From positions 2,108,001-2,172,000 of the forward strand of contig NZ_CP030055.1 in assembly GCF_015291645.1 (NCBI RefSeq): DNA of 64,000 bases, read 5' to 3'. Both the position numbers and the translations under genes were made by a program. Shown piece after piece: positions 53,665 to 64,000 of the stretch. Origin of the DNA: Bradyrhizobium sp. CCBAU 53340 (GTDB taxonomy: Bacteria; Pseudomonadota; Alphaproteobacteria; Rhizobiales; Xanthobacteraceae). The notes below the pieces were generated by a model. That model was given only the letters and a program-made list of their open reading frames with translations, was not told where the DNA came from and ran no database searches. Position 1 is the stretch's first letter. Each line of letters starts with the position of its first letter.

Positions 53665-53751
53665 GCTCCGCAGGCGGATCGAGAGAAGCGGAGCGACAGG
53701 GGGCAAATGCGGCGGACGGTAACGTCCGCCGCATCTTGCGTGCGCAGCCCA

Positions 53752-54012
53752 CTACTTGCCCTGGCGATCGACCTTGTCCTTTTCCGCCTGATTCATCTCC
53801 CGAAGCTTGGGATCGCTCGGGCTCTGACCGGTGGTCCGGGTGGTCGAGGCGGGTGGGGCGCTGGCATTGGGAAGTGAGCTCTGGTCCGGCGCCGTGGGAC
53901 GGGTTGCCGTGGTCGGGGGCGTCGTGGCGCTCTGGGCGAGCGCGGCTGCGGCAGTCAAAAGAAAGGCGCTCGACAGCAGAGAGACTGCGAGCGCCCTTGG
54001 AATGTTGGTCAT
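53752..54012 (-). CDS. Small secreted Thr/Pro-rich protein
   Basis: An 86-residue protein with a signal peptide (cleaved after ALA-QSA), a Thr/Pro/Ser-rich middle ([14 protein letters not shown]) and a charged end ([16 protein letters not shown]). No domain recognised. It lies between the convergent PQQ dehydrogenase and the upstream IorB-like gene, 56 bp downstream of the latter. Confidence 0.62.
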   Translation of the reverse strand: MTNIPRALAVSLLSSAFLLTAAAALAQSATTPPTTATRPTAPDQSSLPNASAPPASTTRTTGQSPSDPKLREMNQAEKDKVDRQGK

Positions 54013-54068
54013 CGATCTGCTCCTGTCAGATCGATGGAAACGGCGGCGGGCCGCCTGTGTTCCGCGCC

Positions 54069-56381
54069 TTACGCCTCCAATTGCTTGCCGATCGGGAGCG
54101 TGCGGATGCGCTTGCCGGTCGCCGCGAAGATGGCGTTCATCAGTGCCGGCGCGAAGGGCGGCACGCCGGGCTCACCGACGCCGCTCGGCGGCGTGTCTGG
54201 GCTGGGCGGAACGATGTGGACGTTGGTCACCAGCGGAGCCTCGTCGATCCTGACGACCTGGAAGTCGTCAAAATTGTTCTGCTCGACCCTGCCGTCCTTG
54301 AAGGTGACCGCGCCATATTTGGCGAGGCTCAGGCCCATGATCGCCGCGCCCTCGATCTGCGAGGCGATGCGCTCCGGGTTGACATAGGTGCCGCAGTCGA
54401 TCGCGGTGTCGACCCGCGGCACCGTCAGCTTGCCCTTCTCGTCGACGGCGACCTCGACGATGGTCGCGATGTAGCTAACGAAGCTGCGGTGCACCGCGAT
54501 GCCAAGGCCGTGGCCCTTCGGAACCTGACGGCCCCATTCGCCCTTCTCGGCGACCAGCTCGACCACCTTGCGCAGGCGCGCGGTGTCGATCGGGTAGCTG
54601 TCATAGGGCTCGCCGTAGTTCCACAAGTCCTTCACGGCGGGCTTGACGATGCGGGGTGTGCCGATCAGCGCGAGCAGCGTCTCTTTCTGGTCGCGCCCGG
54701 TCGCATTCGCAATCTCGCCGACCATCGACTGCACGGCGAAGGCGCGCGGGATGTTCGAGACCGAGCGGAACCAGCCGATGCGCGTGTGCGCGGCGGCTTC
54801 CGGATTCTCGCAAGAGATGTTGGCGATCTCGAAGGGCATGTCGACCAGGCCCATGCCGATCTCGAAGGACGCCTGATGGACCGTGCCGGCGGCGAAGGTC
54901 GAGGCGATGCTGGGCGCCACGCTGCGATGGCGCCAGGCGATCACCTTGCCGTCCTTGTCGAGGCCGGCTTCGATCCGCTCAACCGAGACGGTATGCAGGA
55001 AACCGTTGTGGATGTCGTCCTCGCGCGTCCATTGCACCTTGACCGGCGCTCCGAGTTCCTTTGACAGCAGGGCGGCTTCGAGCGCGTAATCGCATTTCGA
55101 CTTCCGGCCGAAACCGCCGCCGAGCAGCGTCACGTTGACGGTGACATTGTCCTCGGGAATGCCGAGCGTCTTGGCGACGTCCTCACGCGTGCCGCCGGGA
55201 CTCTGCACCGGCGCCCAGATCTCGGCCTTGTCGCCCTTGACGTCGGCCACCGCGACCGGCGGCTCCATGCTGACATGGGCGAGATGGGGGATGTAGTACT
55301 CGCCGACCATGACCTTGTCGGCGCTCTTCAGGGCCGCATCCGCATCGCCCTCCTTGCGCAGGACGAGTCCCGGCTTGCGCGAGGCCTCCTCGAGCTCCTT
55401 GCGATAGGCGACCGAGTCGTATTTGCCGTTGGCGCCGTCGTCCCAGACCAGCTTCAGCGCGTCGCGGCCCTTGATTGCGGCGCCGGTATTGCGCGCGATC
55501 ACCGCGACGCCGCCGAGCGGCTGGAACTTCGACGGCCATGGCCAGCCGCGCACCTGCATCACCTTCTCGACGCCGGACACCTTCAGCGCCGCGTCCGGAT
55601 CGAACGATGTGAGCTTGCCCCCGGTCACCGGCGGACGTGCGATCACGGCGTATTTCATTCCTGGCAGGCGCACGTCGGCGCCGTAACGGGCCTTGCCGGT
55701 GGTGATGTCGTGGAGATCGACGATGCCGACCTCACCCTTGCCGAGATAACGGAAGTCCTTGGGGTCCTTCAGCTTGAGGCCTTCGACAGCAGGCACCGGT
55801 TCCTTGGCGGCGTCCGCTGCGAGCTCGCCGAAGCCGAGCTTGCGTCCGCTCGCGTTGTGGACGACCTCGTGATTGACCGCCTTCACCTCCGTTGCCGGCA
55901 CGCCCCAGCGCTTCGCTGCGGCCTGTTCCAGCATGGTGCGGGCAGAGGCGCCGATCTGGCGCATCGGCATCAGATAATGCCGCGTGCTGCGCGAGCCGTC
56001 GGTGTCCTGGTTGCCGAACTTGACCTCATCGCCATGGGCTTGCTGCACCTTGACCTTGGACCAGTCGGCCTCCATCTCCTCGGCCACGATCAGCGGCAGG
56101 CTTGTGCGCACGCCGGTGCCCATCTCGGAGCGGTGGGCGACGATGCTGACGGTGCCGTCGGGCGCAACCGCGACGAACACGCGCGGATCGACCACGACGC
56201 CATGCGGCATCTTGCCGGCGCCGGTCTCATAGGCAAAGGCCTGGCGCGTCATCACGGGGGCGGCGAGCACGAAGCCGCCGGTGACGCCGAGGCCTTTCAG
56301 GATGCTGCGGCGCGAGACCTTCTCGACCTTGATGTTCTTCTCGAAGCCACGAAGCTTTCGGGGATTGTCGATGAAATTCAT
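54069..56381 (-). CDS. Molybdopterin-binding oxidoreductase large subunit (IorB-like)
   Basis: A 770-residue xanthine-oxidase-family protein of the periplasmic isoquinoline-1-oxidoreductase/aldehyde oxidoreductase group. A Tat signal ([14 protein letters not shown]) is at ~24-45. MoCo-contacting parts include [20 protein letters not shown] and the C-terminal [20 protein letters not shown] with the catalytic Glu. No FAD subunit gene is present, as usual for this group. Electron transfer goes via the 2Fe-2S protein encoded 1 bp upstream. Confidence 0.92.
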   Translation of the reverse strand: MNFIDNPRKLRGFEKNIKVEKVSRRSILKGLGVTGGFVLAAPVMTRQAFAYETGAGKMPHGVVVDPRVFVAVAPDGTVSIVAHRSEMGTGVRTSLPLIVAEEMEADWSKVKVQQAHGDEVKFGNQDTDGSRSTRHYLMPMRQIGASARTMLEQAAAKRWGVPATEVKAVNHEVVHNASGRKLGFGELAADAAKEPVPAVEGLKLKDPKDFRYLGKGEVGIVDLHDITTGKARYGADVRLPGMKYAVIARPPVTGGKLTSFDPDAALKVSGVEKVMQVRGWPWPSKFQPLGGVAVIARNTGAAIKGRDALKLVWDDGANGKYDSVAYRKELEEASRKPGLVLRKEGDADAALKSADKVMVGEYYIPHLAHVSMEPPVAVADVKGDKAEIWAPVQSPGGTREDVAKTLGIPEDNVTVNVTLLGGGFGRKSKCDYALEAALLSKELGAPVKVQWTREDDIHNGFLHTVSVERIEAGLDKDGKVIAWRHRSVAPSIASTFAAGTVHQASFEIGMGLVDMPFEIANISCENPEAAAHTRIGWFRSVSNIPRAFAVQSMVGEIANATGRDQKETLLALIGTPRIVKPAVKDLWNYGEPYDSYPIDTARLRKVVELVAEKGEWGRQVPKGHGLGIAVHRSFVSYIATIVEVAVDEKGKLTVPRVDTAIDCGTYVNPERIASQIEGAAIMGLSLAKYGAVTFKDGRVEQNNFDDFQVVRIDEAPLVTNVHIVPPSPDTPPSGVGEPGVPPFAPALMNAIFAATGKRIRTLPIGKQLEA

Positions 56382-56382
56382 G

Positions 56383-56835
56383 TCACACTCCCGTCGATGC
56401 GAGATGGACCGCGTTCTCGATGCGCTGGTAGCAGCCGCAGCGGCAGATGTTGCCGGACATCGCCTCGCGGATCTGGTCGTGGGATGGCTTTGGATTGTCC
56501 ATCAGAAGCGCGGCGGCCTGCATGATCTGGCCCGCCTGGCAGAAGCCGCATTGGGGAACGTTGACCTGACGCCAGGCCTTCTGGACCGGATGATCGCCAT
56601 CCGGATGCAGCCCCTCGATCGTGGTGACCTCGCGCCCCGCCACGTCATTGATCGACGTGATGCAGGATCGCACCGCCTCCTTGTCGACGATGACGGTGCA
56701 GGCGCCGCACAGCGCCTTGCCGCAGCCGAACTTGGTGCCGGTCAGGCCGGCTTCGTCGCGCAGGAACCAGAGTAGCGGGAGATCCGGGTCGCCGTCCCAG
56801 CTCTGTTCCTGGCCGTTGATCTTCACCTTGATCAT
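56383..56835 (-). CDS. (2Fe-2S)-binding subunit of the molybdenum oxidoreductase (IorA-like)
   Basis: A 150-residue protein with two [2Fe-2S] sites: a plant-ferredoxin type in the N-terminus ([18 protein letters not shown], with a further Cys at RSCI) and a C-terminal type in [12 protein letters not shown] and [11 protein letters not shown]. It passes electrons from the molybdenum subunit to a membrane or cytochrome acceptor. First gene of the pair. Confidence 0.94.
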   Translation of the reverse strand: MIKVKINGQEQSWDGDPDLPLLWFLRDEAGLTGTKFGCGKALCGACTVIVDKEAVRSCITSINDVAGREVTTIEGLHPDGDHPVQKAWRQVNVPQCGFCQAGQIMQAAALLMDNPKPSHDQIREAMSGNICRCGCYQRIENAVHLASTGV

Positions 56836-57437
56836 GATCGTCCCTCGCTCTTCATAAGCTTGCTGATTTCAACATTGCCGATGTCCGTCGGCGCAATGTC
56901 CGTTGCGTCGTGTGATCGCATTCCGACCCGTTGCCCCGCACAGGCAGGTCCTGGCAGGTGGCTGGAACGCGAATCGCAATGTCCGGATGTGCTCGATACC
57001 TCCCGTTTTGTTCTTAATTGATTGAATTCGCGCGGCATCGTGACAACGCGACCGTAGCAGAGATCGCGCCGGGCCGGCATTCACAGCCGGGTGTTCTTGA
57101 CGTGAATAGATTGCATCGGGGGTTTGTCAAAAGCAGGGCGCGGCAACGCGTCGCGCGCGATCGCAAAATCGGAGACGTAATGAAAAAAAGCTTCGTCCGC
57201 CAGAGGGACTGCGCGGACGAAGCAGTAGTCCTCAGTCGAGGGAGGGAGAATCGCAGGGTACGCTGACTTCAAGAAGGAAGAGGGCGGCACTGCGCAGTCA
57301 TTCAGAGACCAGGACTGAGGGAGCAGAACTCACTCACATACGCAAGGTCAGAGGCGGCGAACTCGCCGCGATCGTTCAAGGACTCCCGCCCCCTCGCTGG
57401 CGACCAGCAGGGAGCGGGCAATTTCCGGCGGCCTTGC
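56836..57437. other. 602-bp intergenic region upstream of IorAB-like genes
   Basis: It lies between gfa and the IorA-like gene, both on the minus strand. No gene is supported. It should hold the promoter of the IorAB-like pair. An imperfect GC-rich inverted repeat near 57385-57420 could form the end hairpin of the gfa transcript, but there is no T-run. Confidence 0.45.
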
Positions 57438-58001
57438 TCAGGCGGCCTTGGCTTTCGCCACGTGAGTCGCGATCGCATCCATCAGCGCCGGCGACAGGCA
57501 GTCATAGGGCTCGAGCCCGATTTCCTTCAGCCGCGCCCGAATTCCCGCCATCTGCTCGGGCTTCACGCCCGATTCAATGACCGAGGAGACGAAGGCGGCG
57601 AATTGCGGTGCCTGCGAGCCCTGCTCCTGGAACAGCTCGGGATGGATGAAGTCGAGACCGTAGAACGGATGGTTCTTGTTCTCGATACGGCCGTACATGT
57701 GGGTCCCGCAGGCCTTGCAGGCATGCCGCTGGATCACCGCGGAGGGATCGACGATCTGGAGCTTGTCGCCATTCTCGAGCACGGTGAGGTTCTGGCGCGG
57801 CACCACCGCAACGACCGAGAAAGTCGCGCCTTGCGGCTTCCAGCACTTGGTGCAGCCGCAGGCGTGGTTGTGCGCCACGTCGCCTTTGATGCCGACCTTG
57901 ACTTGATGGTCCTTGCATTTGCAGGCGAGCGTGCCGCCGGCGAAGTGCCCGCTGCCCTGTTTGAGGCCGTTGTCGATCGATGGGTGGAGTGCAACAGTCA
58001 T
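57438..58001 (-). CDS. gfa: S-(hydroxymethyl)glutathione synthase Gfa
   Basis: A 187-residue glutathione-dependent formaldehyde-activating enzyme. Zinc-binding cysteines are in [27 protein letters not shown] and [10 protein letters not shown]. It speeds up condensation of formaldehyde with glutathione. It lies 30 bp after the gene for the dehydrogenase that uses its product and belongs to the xoxF transcript. Confidence 0.93.
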   Translation of the reverse strand: MTVALHPSIDNGLKQGSGHFAGGTLACKCKDHQVKVGIKGDVAHNHACGCTKCWKPQGATFSVVAVVPRQNLTVLENGDKLQIVDPSAVIQRHACKACGTHMYGRIENKNHPFYGLDFIHPELFQEQGSQAPQFAAFVSSVIESGVKPEQMAGIRARLKEIGLEPYDCLSPALMDAIATHVAKAKAA

Positions 58002-58031
58002 GGCCGATCCTCCTTGGGTGTGACGCTTGAG

Positions 58032-59141
<1,110 letters not shown>

Positions 59142-59202
59142 CGGTAACTCCTCAAATTCTCGTAAGATGCCAAGACTTAAGTCTCGGTCGGGCTGCAAAC
59201 GT

Positions 59203-59721
59203 TCATTTTTTGCCCATGCACGAGTCTTCATTCTTGGTGTAGGCGTCGCTCTTGTCCTCATGCTTGCCTGGTCGGGCGCGGCCCCAGGCCTCGTTGGAAC
59301 GGGCGCGCAGATAGACGTAAAGATCGTCCATGTAACAGGCGACGTTCGGATTATCACCGAACGCCGGCATCACGTTCTCCTGCGAAGTCGAGACGTTCTT
59401 GCGGCCGGAGGCGACGACGCCGAGGAAATCGGCATAGCTCATGGTCTTGAGCGAATCCTTCAGTGCCGGCGCGTAGGTTGAGCCCATGCCATCGGGCCCA
59501 TGACACACATGGCAGTCCGAGTGATAGCGGCGGTATCCGGAATAGGTGTACCAGTCGACGGAATCGCCGTTGATCTTGTAGGTCGGGTTACCATCCTTAT
59601 CGAGCCATTCTCCAGTTTCGTTTTGCTTGACGGCAGTCGGATCGCCCGAGCCGTCCGCGACAGCAATTCCTCCGGACGCTACGAAGATCATCACGGCAAT
59701 GGCAGAGCAGATTTTACGCAA
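59203..59721 (-). CDS. xoxG: c-type cytochrome of the methanol oxidation system (XoxG-like)
   Basis: A 172-residue periplasmic cytochrome with a signal peptide (cleaved near AVA-DGS). The single haem site CHVCH is at residues 70-74; the axial Met is probably in [10 protein letters not shown]. The N-terminal half with [20 protein letters not shown] is typical of the methanol-metabolism-related family. It lies directly downstream of xoxF and is the likely electron acceptor. Confidence 0.9.
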   Translation of the reverse strand: MRKICSAIAVMIFVASGGIAVADGSGDPTAVKQNETGEWLDKDGNPTYKINGDSVDWYTYSGYRRYHSDCHVCHGPDGMGSTYAPALKDSLKTMSYADFLGVVASGRKNVSTSQENVMPAFGDNPNVACYMDDLYVYLRARSNEAWGRARPGKHEDKSDAYTKNEDSCMGKK

Positions 59722-59802
59722 GAGGTGTTCCTCGAAGGCATCAGGTGGAGGCGAGCCGGCGCGTGGAGTTGATCCACGCGCCGGAGCGATACGGTATCGA
59801 GG

Positions 59803-61614
59803 CTAGTTCGACGGCAGCGAGAACACGGTCAGCGTACCGCCGAGCGCCGTGTAGTTGCTCAGTGCCGCATAGCCACCGACTGCACCGAGGCCTGCAGTCG
59901 GATCGGTCAGGCCCGCTGCCAGACCGATGCCGGCCCAGCCACCCACGCCGGAGAGCACGGCGACATACTGCTTGCCGTTGTTCTCATAGGTGGTGACGTT
60001 GCCGATGATGCCGGAGGGAGTCTTGAACTTGTAGAGCTCCTTGCCGGTCTTGGCGTCGACCGCCTTCAGGTAGCCTTCGAGCGTGCCGTAGAAGACCACG
60101 CCGCCAGCGGTTGCGAGCGCACCCGACCAGACCGAGAACTGCTCCTTGTTCGACCAGACGATCTTGCCGGTCTTGCCGTCCCAGGCGATGAAGTTACCCA
60201 TGTTGGTATCGCCCTGCGGCGGATACATCGAGAGTGTCGCGCCCACATAGGGCTGGCCCGCGGTGTAGCTCACCTTGAACGGCTCGTAGTCCATGCAGAC
60301 GTGGTTGGTCGGAACGTAGAACAGCTGCGTGTCCGGCGAGTAGGCCGCCGGCTGCTCGTCCTTGGTGCCGAGCGCGGCCGGGCAGATGCCCTTCACATTG
60401 TGATCTTCGCCGGCCTTGTCGGTCGAAGCTGCATCAAGCACCTTCGGACGGCCATAGGTGGCGGAGTTCTTGTCCATGTCGACGCCGGAGGTCCAGTTCA
60501 CCTTCGGATCGTACTTTTCGGCGACCAGAAGTTCACCGGTGGCGCGATCGAGCGTGTAGCCGAGGCCGTTACGGTCGAAATGCGTCAGCAGCTTGCGGGC
60601 CTGGCCGTTGATCGACTGGTCTGACAGGATCATCTCGTTGACGCCGTCATAGTCCCATTCGTCATGGGGCGTCATCTGATAGACCCACTTGGCAACACCG
60701 GTATCCGGGTTGCGCGCCCAGATCGTCATCGACCATTTGTTGTCGCCGGGACGCTGCTTCGGATTCCAGGTCGAGGGGTTGCCCGATCCGTAGTAGATCA
60801 GGTTCAACTGCGGATCGTAGGAGATCCAGCCCCAGGTGGCGCCGCCGCCGATCTTCCACTGATCACCCTGCCAGGTCTTGAGGCTGGAATCCTTGCCGAT
60901 CGGCTTGCCGAGTGCGGTGGTCTTGTCGTCGACCAGGATCTGATCATCCGGGCCTTCCGAATAACCGCGCCAGGCCAGCTTGCCGGTCTTGATGTCGTAG
61001 GCGCTCATGTGGGCCTGAACGCCGAACTCGCCGCCCGAGATGCCGATCAGCACCTTGTCCTTGACCACCATCGGCGCCGAGGTGCCGGTCTCGCCCTTGC
61101 TAGGATCGCCGTTCTTCGCGGTCCATGCGACCTGACCGGTCTTGGCGTCGAGCGCAACGAGGGTCGTGTCGGCCTGATGCAGGAAGATCTTGCCGTCGCC
61201 GTAGGCGAGGCCGCGATTGACCGTATCGCAGCACATCACCGGGATGACGTTCGGATCCTGCTTCGGCTCGTACTTCCAGACGATCTTGTTCTCGTTGGAA
61301 AGGTCAATGGCGTAGACCTTGTTCGGGAACGGCGTATGGACGTACATGATGTTGCCGATGATCAGCGGGCCGCCTTCGTGGCCACGCAGCACGCCGGTCG
61401 AGAAGGTCCAGGCCACCTGGAGCTTGCCGACATTTTGCGCGTTGATCTGGTTCAGCTTGGAATATCGGTTGTTGGAATAGTCACCCGTCGGCATCACCCA
61501 GTCTTTCGGGTTCTGCGACATTTTGTTCAGCTCGTCATTGGCTGACGCACTCCCGACGGCGAGAGCCGCCGCGGAGCCAAGAAAGGTCGCCAGTAGCACC
61601 TTGCGCATAGTCAT
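59803..61614 (-). CDS. xoxF: Lanthanide-dependent methanol dehydrogenase XoxF
   Basis: A 603-residue PQQ dehydrogenase with a signal peptide (cleaved near ASA-NDE). The vicinal disulfide cysteines are at 128-129 ([10 protein letters not shown]), and [10 protein letters not shown] places the catalytic Asp at 321 and the lanthanide-coordinating Asp at 323, the mark of XoxF against calcium-type MxaF. It oxidises methanol in the periplasm. First gene of the xoxF-xoxG-frmA-gfa transcript. Confidence 0.97.
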   Translation of the reverse strand: MTMRKVLLATFLGSAAALAVGSASANDELNKMSQNPKDWVMPTGDYSNNRYSKLNQINAQNVGKLQVAWTFSTGVLRGHEGGPLIIGNIMYVHTPFPNKVYAIDLSNENKIVWKYEPKQDPNVIPVMCCDTVNRGLAYGDGKIFLHQADTTLVALDAKTGQVAWTAKNGDPSKGETGTSAPMVVKDKVLIGISGGEFGVQAHMSAYDIKTGKLAWRGYSEGPDDQILVDDKTTALGKPIGKDSSLKTWQGDQWKIGGGATWGWISYDPQLNLIYYGSGNPSTWNPKQRPGDNKWSMTIWARNPDTGVAKWVYQMTPHDEWDYDGVNEMILSDQSINGQARKLLTHFDRNGLGYTLDRATGELLVAEKYDPKVNWTSGVDMDKNSATYGRPKVLDAASTDKAGEDHNVKGICPAALGTKDEQPAAYSPDTQLFYVPTNHVCMDYEPFKVSYTAGQPYVGATLSMYPPQGDTNMGNFIAWDGKTGKIVWSNKEQFSVWSGALATAGGVVFYGTLEGYLKAVDAKTGKELYKFKTPSGIIGNVTTYENNGKQYVAVLSGVGGWAGIGLAAGLTDPTAGLGAVGGYAALSNYTALGGTLTVFSLPSN

Positions 61615-62122
61615 TCCTCCGTTGGTCTCGTTTATTGTTTCCGAAGCATTGCTTAATCACCGGGCTTTTCGTCCGGCGTCTGCTCGTGCAGGGCGGTCAC
61701 GATTGGGACCAGAAACGATGCTGTGCTGTTTCCTCCTCCTGATGAGAGCCACGGGTCCACGTGCAGGAGCGGCCCGTTCTTGTTGTTCCTGGCGCAATTC
61801 CTAACGACTTCGTCACCGGGAAACTTGCCCAAGAGAGAAGCTGTTTTGCTCGATAGCGCACGGAGACGAAGTTTTTGATTTTGCAGTAGCGAATTCAGCG
61901 GCTTCCGCGCAGGCCGGCGCGACGCTCGCGATTCAGGTTCCCCTTGACGGCGGTGCAACTAAGGCGGAGGATTAACTTCAAAGGGTGGCAATGGAATGAT
62001 GGCGCTCGTTTCACAAGACCGCTCAAATTCGAGGTAAACGTCACGCAATCAAGGCTGAGGGCTCCAGCAAGCGCTGGCCGCGATTCGCGTCGAATCTCCG
62101 GGTATCACCAGTGGCTGGATTA
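61615..62122. other. 508-bp divergent intergenic region between xoxF and AraC regulator
   Basis: No gene recognised in either direction. It should contain the xoxF promoter, probably with regulator sites; I saw no strong palindrome. Confidence 0.45.
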
Positions 62123-63091
62123 ATGTCCGACACAATTCACACGCTCTCGACGACGGGACTGACGCCAAAGCGACAGATCCAGAGCTGGGTCGACGGGCTG
62201 ACGAGTCTGTGCGGACACTTCGATGTCGATCCGCTGGAGGCGTCGTCGCTCGAAGGGCGCATCGACTACACCACGGTCTCGCGCTTGAAGCTCTGCCAGA
62301 TCGAGGTGAGCCAGCACCGCATCGCACACACGCTGGCGCGCGCCAAAGCCAACGAACATCCGTACATCAAGATCCACTTCCAGACCTACGGCGTGTCCTA
62401 TTTCGAGCAGGAAGGCCGCCACATCGAATTGAACCCGGGCGACATCATCGCTTATGACGTCTCATGCCCGCATCTGATCGTCAGTCCCGCCTTCACCCGC
62501 CACGACGTGGTGATCGTGCCGAAGGCACTGCTGCGCGATCGCGGATTCCCGTCGCAGCGCATGCCGGCCTGCAAGCTGTCGGCGAAGACGGGGACAGGAC
62601 GGATCGCCCATGATTTCGTCCATGCTACGTTTGATGAGGCTGCAAAACTGTCGGCCAACAGTGCGGTCGGCGTTGCTGATTCACTGATCGACCTGTTGCT
62701 GCTGCCGCTGCGCGAAGCCGACACGATGTTCGATCGCGTCGGGCCCGAGGCGATGTATGTGCGTGCCCAATTTTTCATCCGCGAGCACCTGCGCGATCCC
62801 GATCTGTGCATCGATCAGATCTCCGCGGAGCTCGGCTGCTCCAAGCGCTACCTGCACATGCTGTTCTCCGAGCGCGGCACTACGGTGAGTGACTACATCT
62901 GGCAGGCGCGCCTTCAGAACTGCCGCCAGGAGCTCGAGGCTCACGCCGGCAAGACCATCACCGATGTGGCGTTTTCCTGGGGCTTCTCGAGCTCGTCGCA
63001 TTTCAGTCGCGTATTCAGGAAATATTTCGGCGTGGTGCCGTCGTCGATCCACAAGGCACAGCAGGGCGCCGTGGCCGCGGACGAGACTTGA
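62123..63091 (+). CDS. AraC family regulator divergent from xoxF
   Basis: A 322-residue AraC-type protein. The N-terminal ~210 residues resemble the AraC-binding-like domain of transcriptional activators such as NimR/FeaR type (HIELNPGDIIAYDVSCPHLI). The C-terminal HTHs are in CIDQISAELGCSKRYLHMLF and TITDVAFSWGFSSSSHFSRV, then FRKYFGVVPSS. I choose the ATG at 62123; a GTG at 62111 adds four residues. Its position suggests control of xoxF, by lanthanide, alcohol or formaldehyde. Confidence 0.88.
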   Translation: MSDTIHTLSTTGLTPKRQIQSWVDGLTSLCGHFDVDPLEASSLEGRIDYTTVSRLKLCQIEVSQHRIAHTLARAKANEHPYIKIHFQTYGVSYFEQEGRHIELNPGDIIAYDVSCPHLIVSPAFTRHDVVIVPKALLRDRGFPSQRMPACKLSAKTGTGRIAHDFVHATFDEAAKLSANSAVGVADSLIDLLLLPLREADTMFDRVGPEAMYVRAQFFIREHLRDPDLCIDQISAELGCSKRYLHMLFSERGTTVSDYIWQARLQNCRQELEAHAGKTITDVAFSWGFSSSSHFSRVFRKYFGVVPSSIHKAQQGAVAADET

Positions 63092-63102
63092 GCCGGCCCC
63101 GC

Positions 63103-63528
63103 TTAAGTCGGCATGGCGACGTAGGGAATGCTGCTCACGAGCGCCGTGACCAGTGCTGCATTGCAGAGCATTCCGCTCCAATGCATTCGACGTAGTCGGC
63201 GCACGGCATCAGCATCGCCCGCATCCCGGGCGCTGAGTTCGTTATCCATCCGTTGCATGAACCGGCTGCGTCCCCAGATTGCGAGGACCGCAATCGAGCC
63301 AATCGCTATGGCAAAGAGCGGACGACCGGCGATGACGAAAGCCGCAGTCGCAAAGATGCCGGTCACGCTCATCATCCTGAACTGGATGTTGAACATCCCG
63401 CGCAGCAACTGCGTGACGGGCGGAATGTCGAGCTTCACCAGCAGGAATGCGGGCGAAGCGAGCAGAAAATAGCCCATCGGAAACAGCAGGACGACCAGGG
63501 CGGCCACCGCGACAGCATCGGGTTTCAT
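63103..63528 (-). CDS. Small integral membrane protein, uncharacterised
   Basis: A 141-residue protein with about four hydrophobic helices (VAVAALVVLLFPMGYFLLAS, MSVTGIFATAAFVIAG, PLFAIAIGSIAVLAIW, GMLCNAALVTALVSSIPYVA). The start at 63528 gives an N-terminal membrane helix. A hydrophilic loop RMDNELSARDAGDADAVRR precedes the last helix. It is convergent with the AraC gene, 11 bp apart. Family not recognised. Confidence 0.7.
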   Translation of the reverse strand: MKPDAVAVAALVVLLFPMGYFLLASPAFLLVKLDIPPVTQLLRGMFNIQFRMMSVTGIFATAAFVIAGRPLFAIAIGSIAVLAIWGRSRFMQRMDNELSARDAGDADAVRRLRRMHWSGMLCNAALVTALVSSIPYVAMPT

Positions 63529-63687
63529 GCGCTCGGCCTTTCTCGTTCGGAGCGGAGAGGGACGCCCGGCGACAGCGCACAATGATAGCCGGTCAAGGCG
63601 CTTGCGACACTAGGCTTTGGTCGGATGCGAAGGGGGCGAGCCACCTGGCGTCCTCAGCCGCATCCCGCGTCATTTTCGGGATGCACG

Positions 63688-64000
63688 TCACCGCTGAATG
63701 ATCTTCGTCCAGACGTCGCCGAGAATGGCAGGTTCGCGCGGCGGCAGGTAGGTCAGGCCGGCCTGCTTGCCCAACTCAGCGATCTTGCCTTCGGCGGTGA
63801 GATCCGACAGGGCCTTGTCGACTGCCTCGATCAAGGCAGGATCGCTGCCAAGCCCGACATAGCCGCGATTGGCCCCGATCGGATAATAATAGCCGGATGC
63901 CGTGATCGCAGTCTCAGGACGCGCGGCGCGGTGCGCGTCGAAACGGGCAAGGTCGATCAAGGTCGCATCATAGTCGCCGCGATCGAGTGCGCCCAGGAGG
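63688..64000 (-). CDS. Periplasmic binding protein, C-terminal part (XoxJ-like), cut by window edge
   Basis: About 103 codons of the end of a type-2 periplasmic binding protein: LGALDRGDYDATLIDLARFD, GYVGLGSDPALIEAVDKALS, GKIAELGKQAGLTYLPPREP. This is the form of the quinoprotein-associated binding proteins (XoxJ/MxaJ type), which help the dehydrogenase mature. The position near xoxF fits, but other amino-acid binding proteins share the same ending. Confidence 0.6.
   Translation of the reverse strand, partial: LLGALDRGDYDATLIDLARFDAHRAARPETAITASGYYYPIGANRGYVGLGSDPALIEAVDKALSDLTAEGKIAELGKQAGLTYLPPREPAILGDVWTKIIQR

Overview
The window is a high-GC alphaproteobacterial chromosome segment, most likely Bradyrhizobium. 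The evidence is a lanthanide-type methanol dehydrogenase operon with glutathione-linked formaldehyde oxidation, a complete hut island, many ABC uptake systems, abundant ATGA/GTGA gene overlaps, and dispersed inverted repeats that I associate from memory with Bradyrhizobium genomes. I saw no rRNA, tRNA, CRISPR array, insertion sequence or phage gene.

Layout. 1-2.7 kb: three AraC-type regulators, two of them tandem paralogues. 2.7-3.6 kb: a small catalase-like protein without the usual distal histidine. 4.3-14.6 kb: a sugar or sugar-acid catabolic island (SDR, LacI regulator, ABC importer, zinc alcohol dehydrogenase, PfkB kinase, LacD-like aldolase, enolase-superfamily enzyme) with LacI-type operator candidates, followed by a decayed LysR gene. 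15-28.3 kb: an accessory region of secreted alpha/beta hydrolases, a methyltransferase and a family of small or repetitive secreted proteins. 28.4-34.3 kb: a ribose-type ABC importer with a GntR/FCD regulator. 34.3-44.9 kb: the histidine utilisation island (hutC, hutF, hutI, hutH, hutU) with a NitT/TauT-type importer and an M20/carbamoylase-type amidohydrolase. 45-50.9 kb: an acidic repetitive protein, tupA and tupB in convergent orientation, remnants of an EAL protein and of arsC, a large structured repeat, a 3-hydroxybutyryl-CoA dehydrogenase and a truncated haemoglobin. 51-64 kb: PQQ and molybdenum redox enzymes (Rieske protein, PQQ dehydrogenase, IorAB-like pair), then xoxF, cytochrome c, S-(hydroxymethyl)glutathione dehydrogenase and gfa on the minus strand, with a divergent AraC regulator and a partial XoxJ-like binding protein at the edge.

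The most unusual signal lies between 16.1 and 26.7 kb. The same cis module of about 103 bp occurs six times. Each copy has six half-sites (best form GTAAAC) whose starts are always spaced 11, 11, 10, 10 and 9 bp, and 37-40 bp after the last half-site starts a palindrome TGTGAAyGkTCACA. Every copy precedes a gene for a secreted protein with a near-identical signal peptide. Four copies lie in divergent intergenic regions; three of these face a secreted hydrolase gene and the fourth faces a gene for a membrane-anchored OmpR-type winged-helix protein with a degenerate receiver. A fifth copy faces the wreck of a hydrolase gene. I infer a duplicated divergent hydrolase/secreted-protein module, probably controlled by that neighbouring ToxR/CadC-like protein; the function is unknown.
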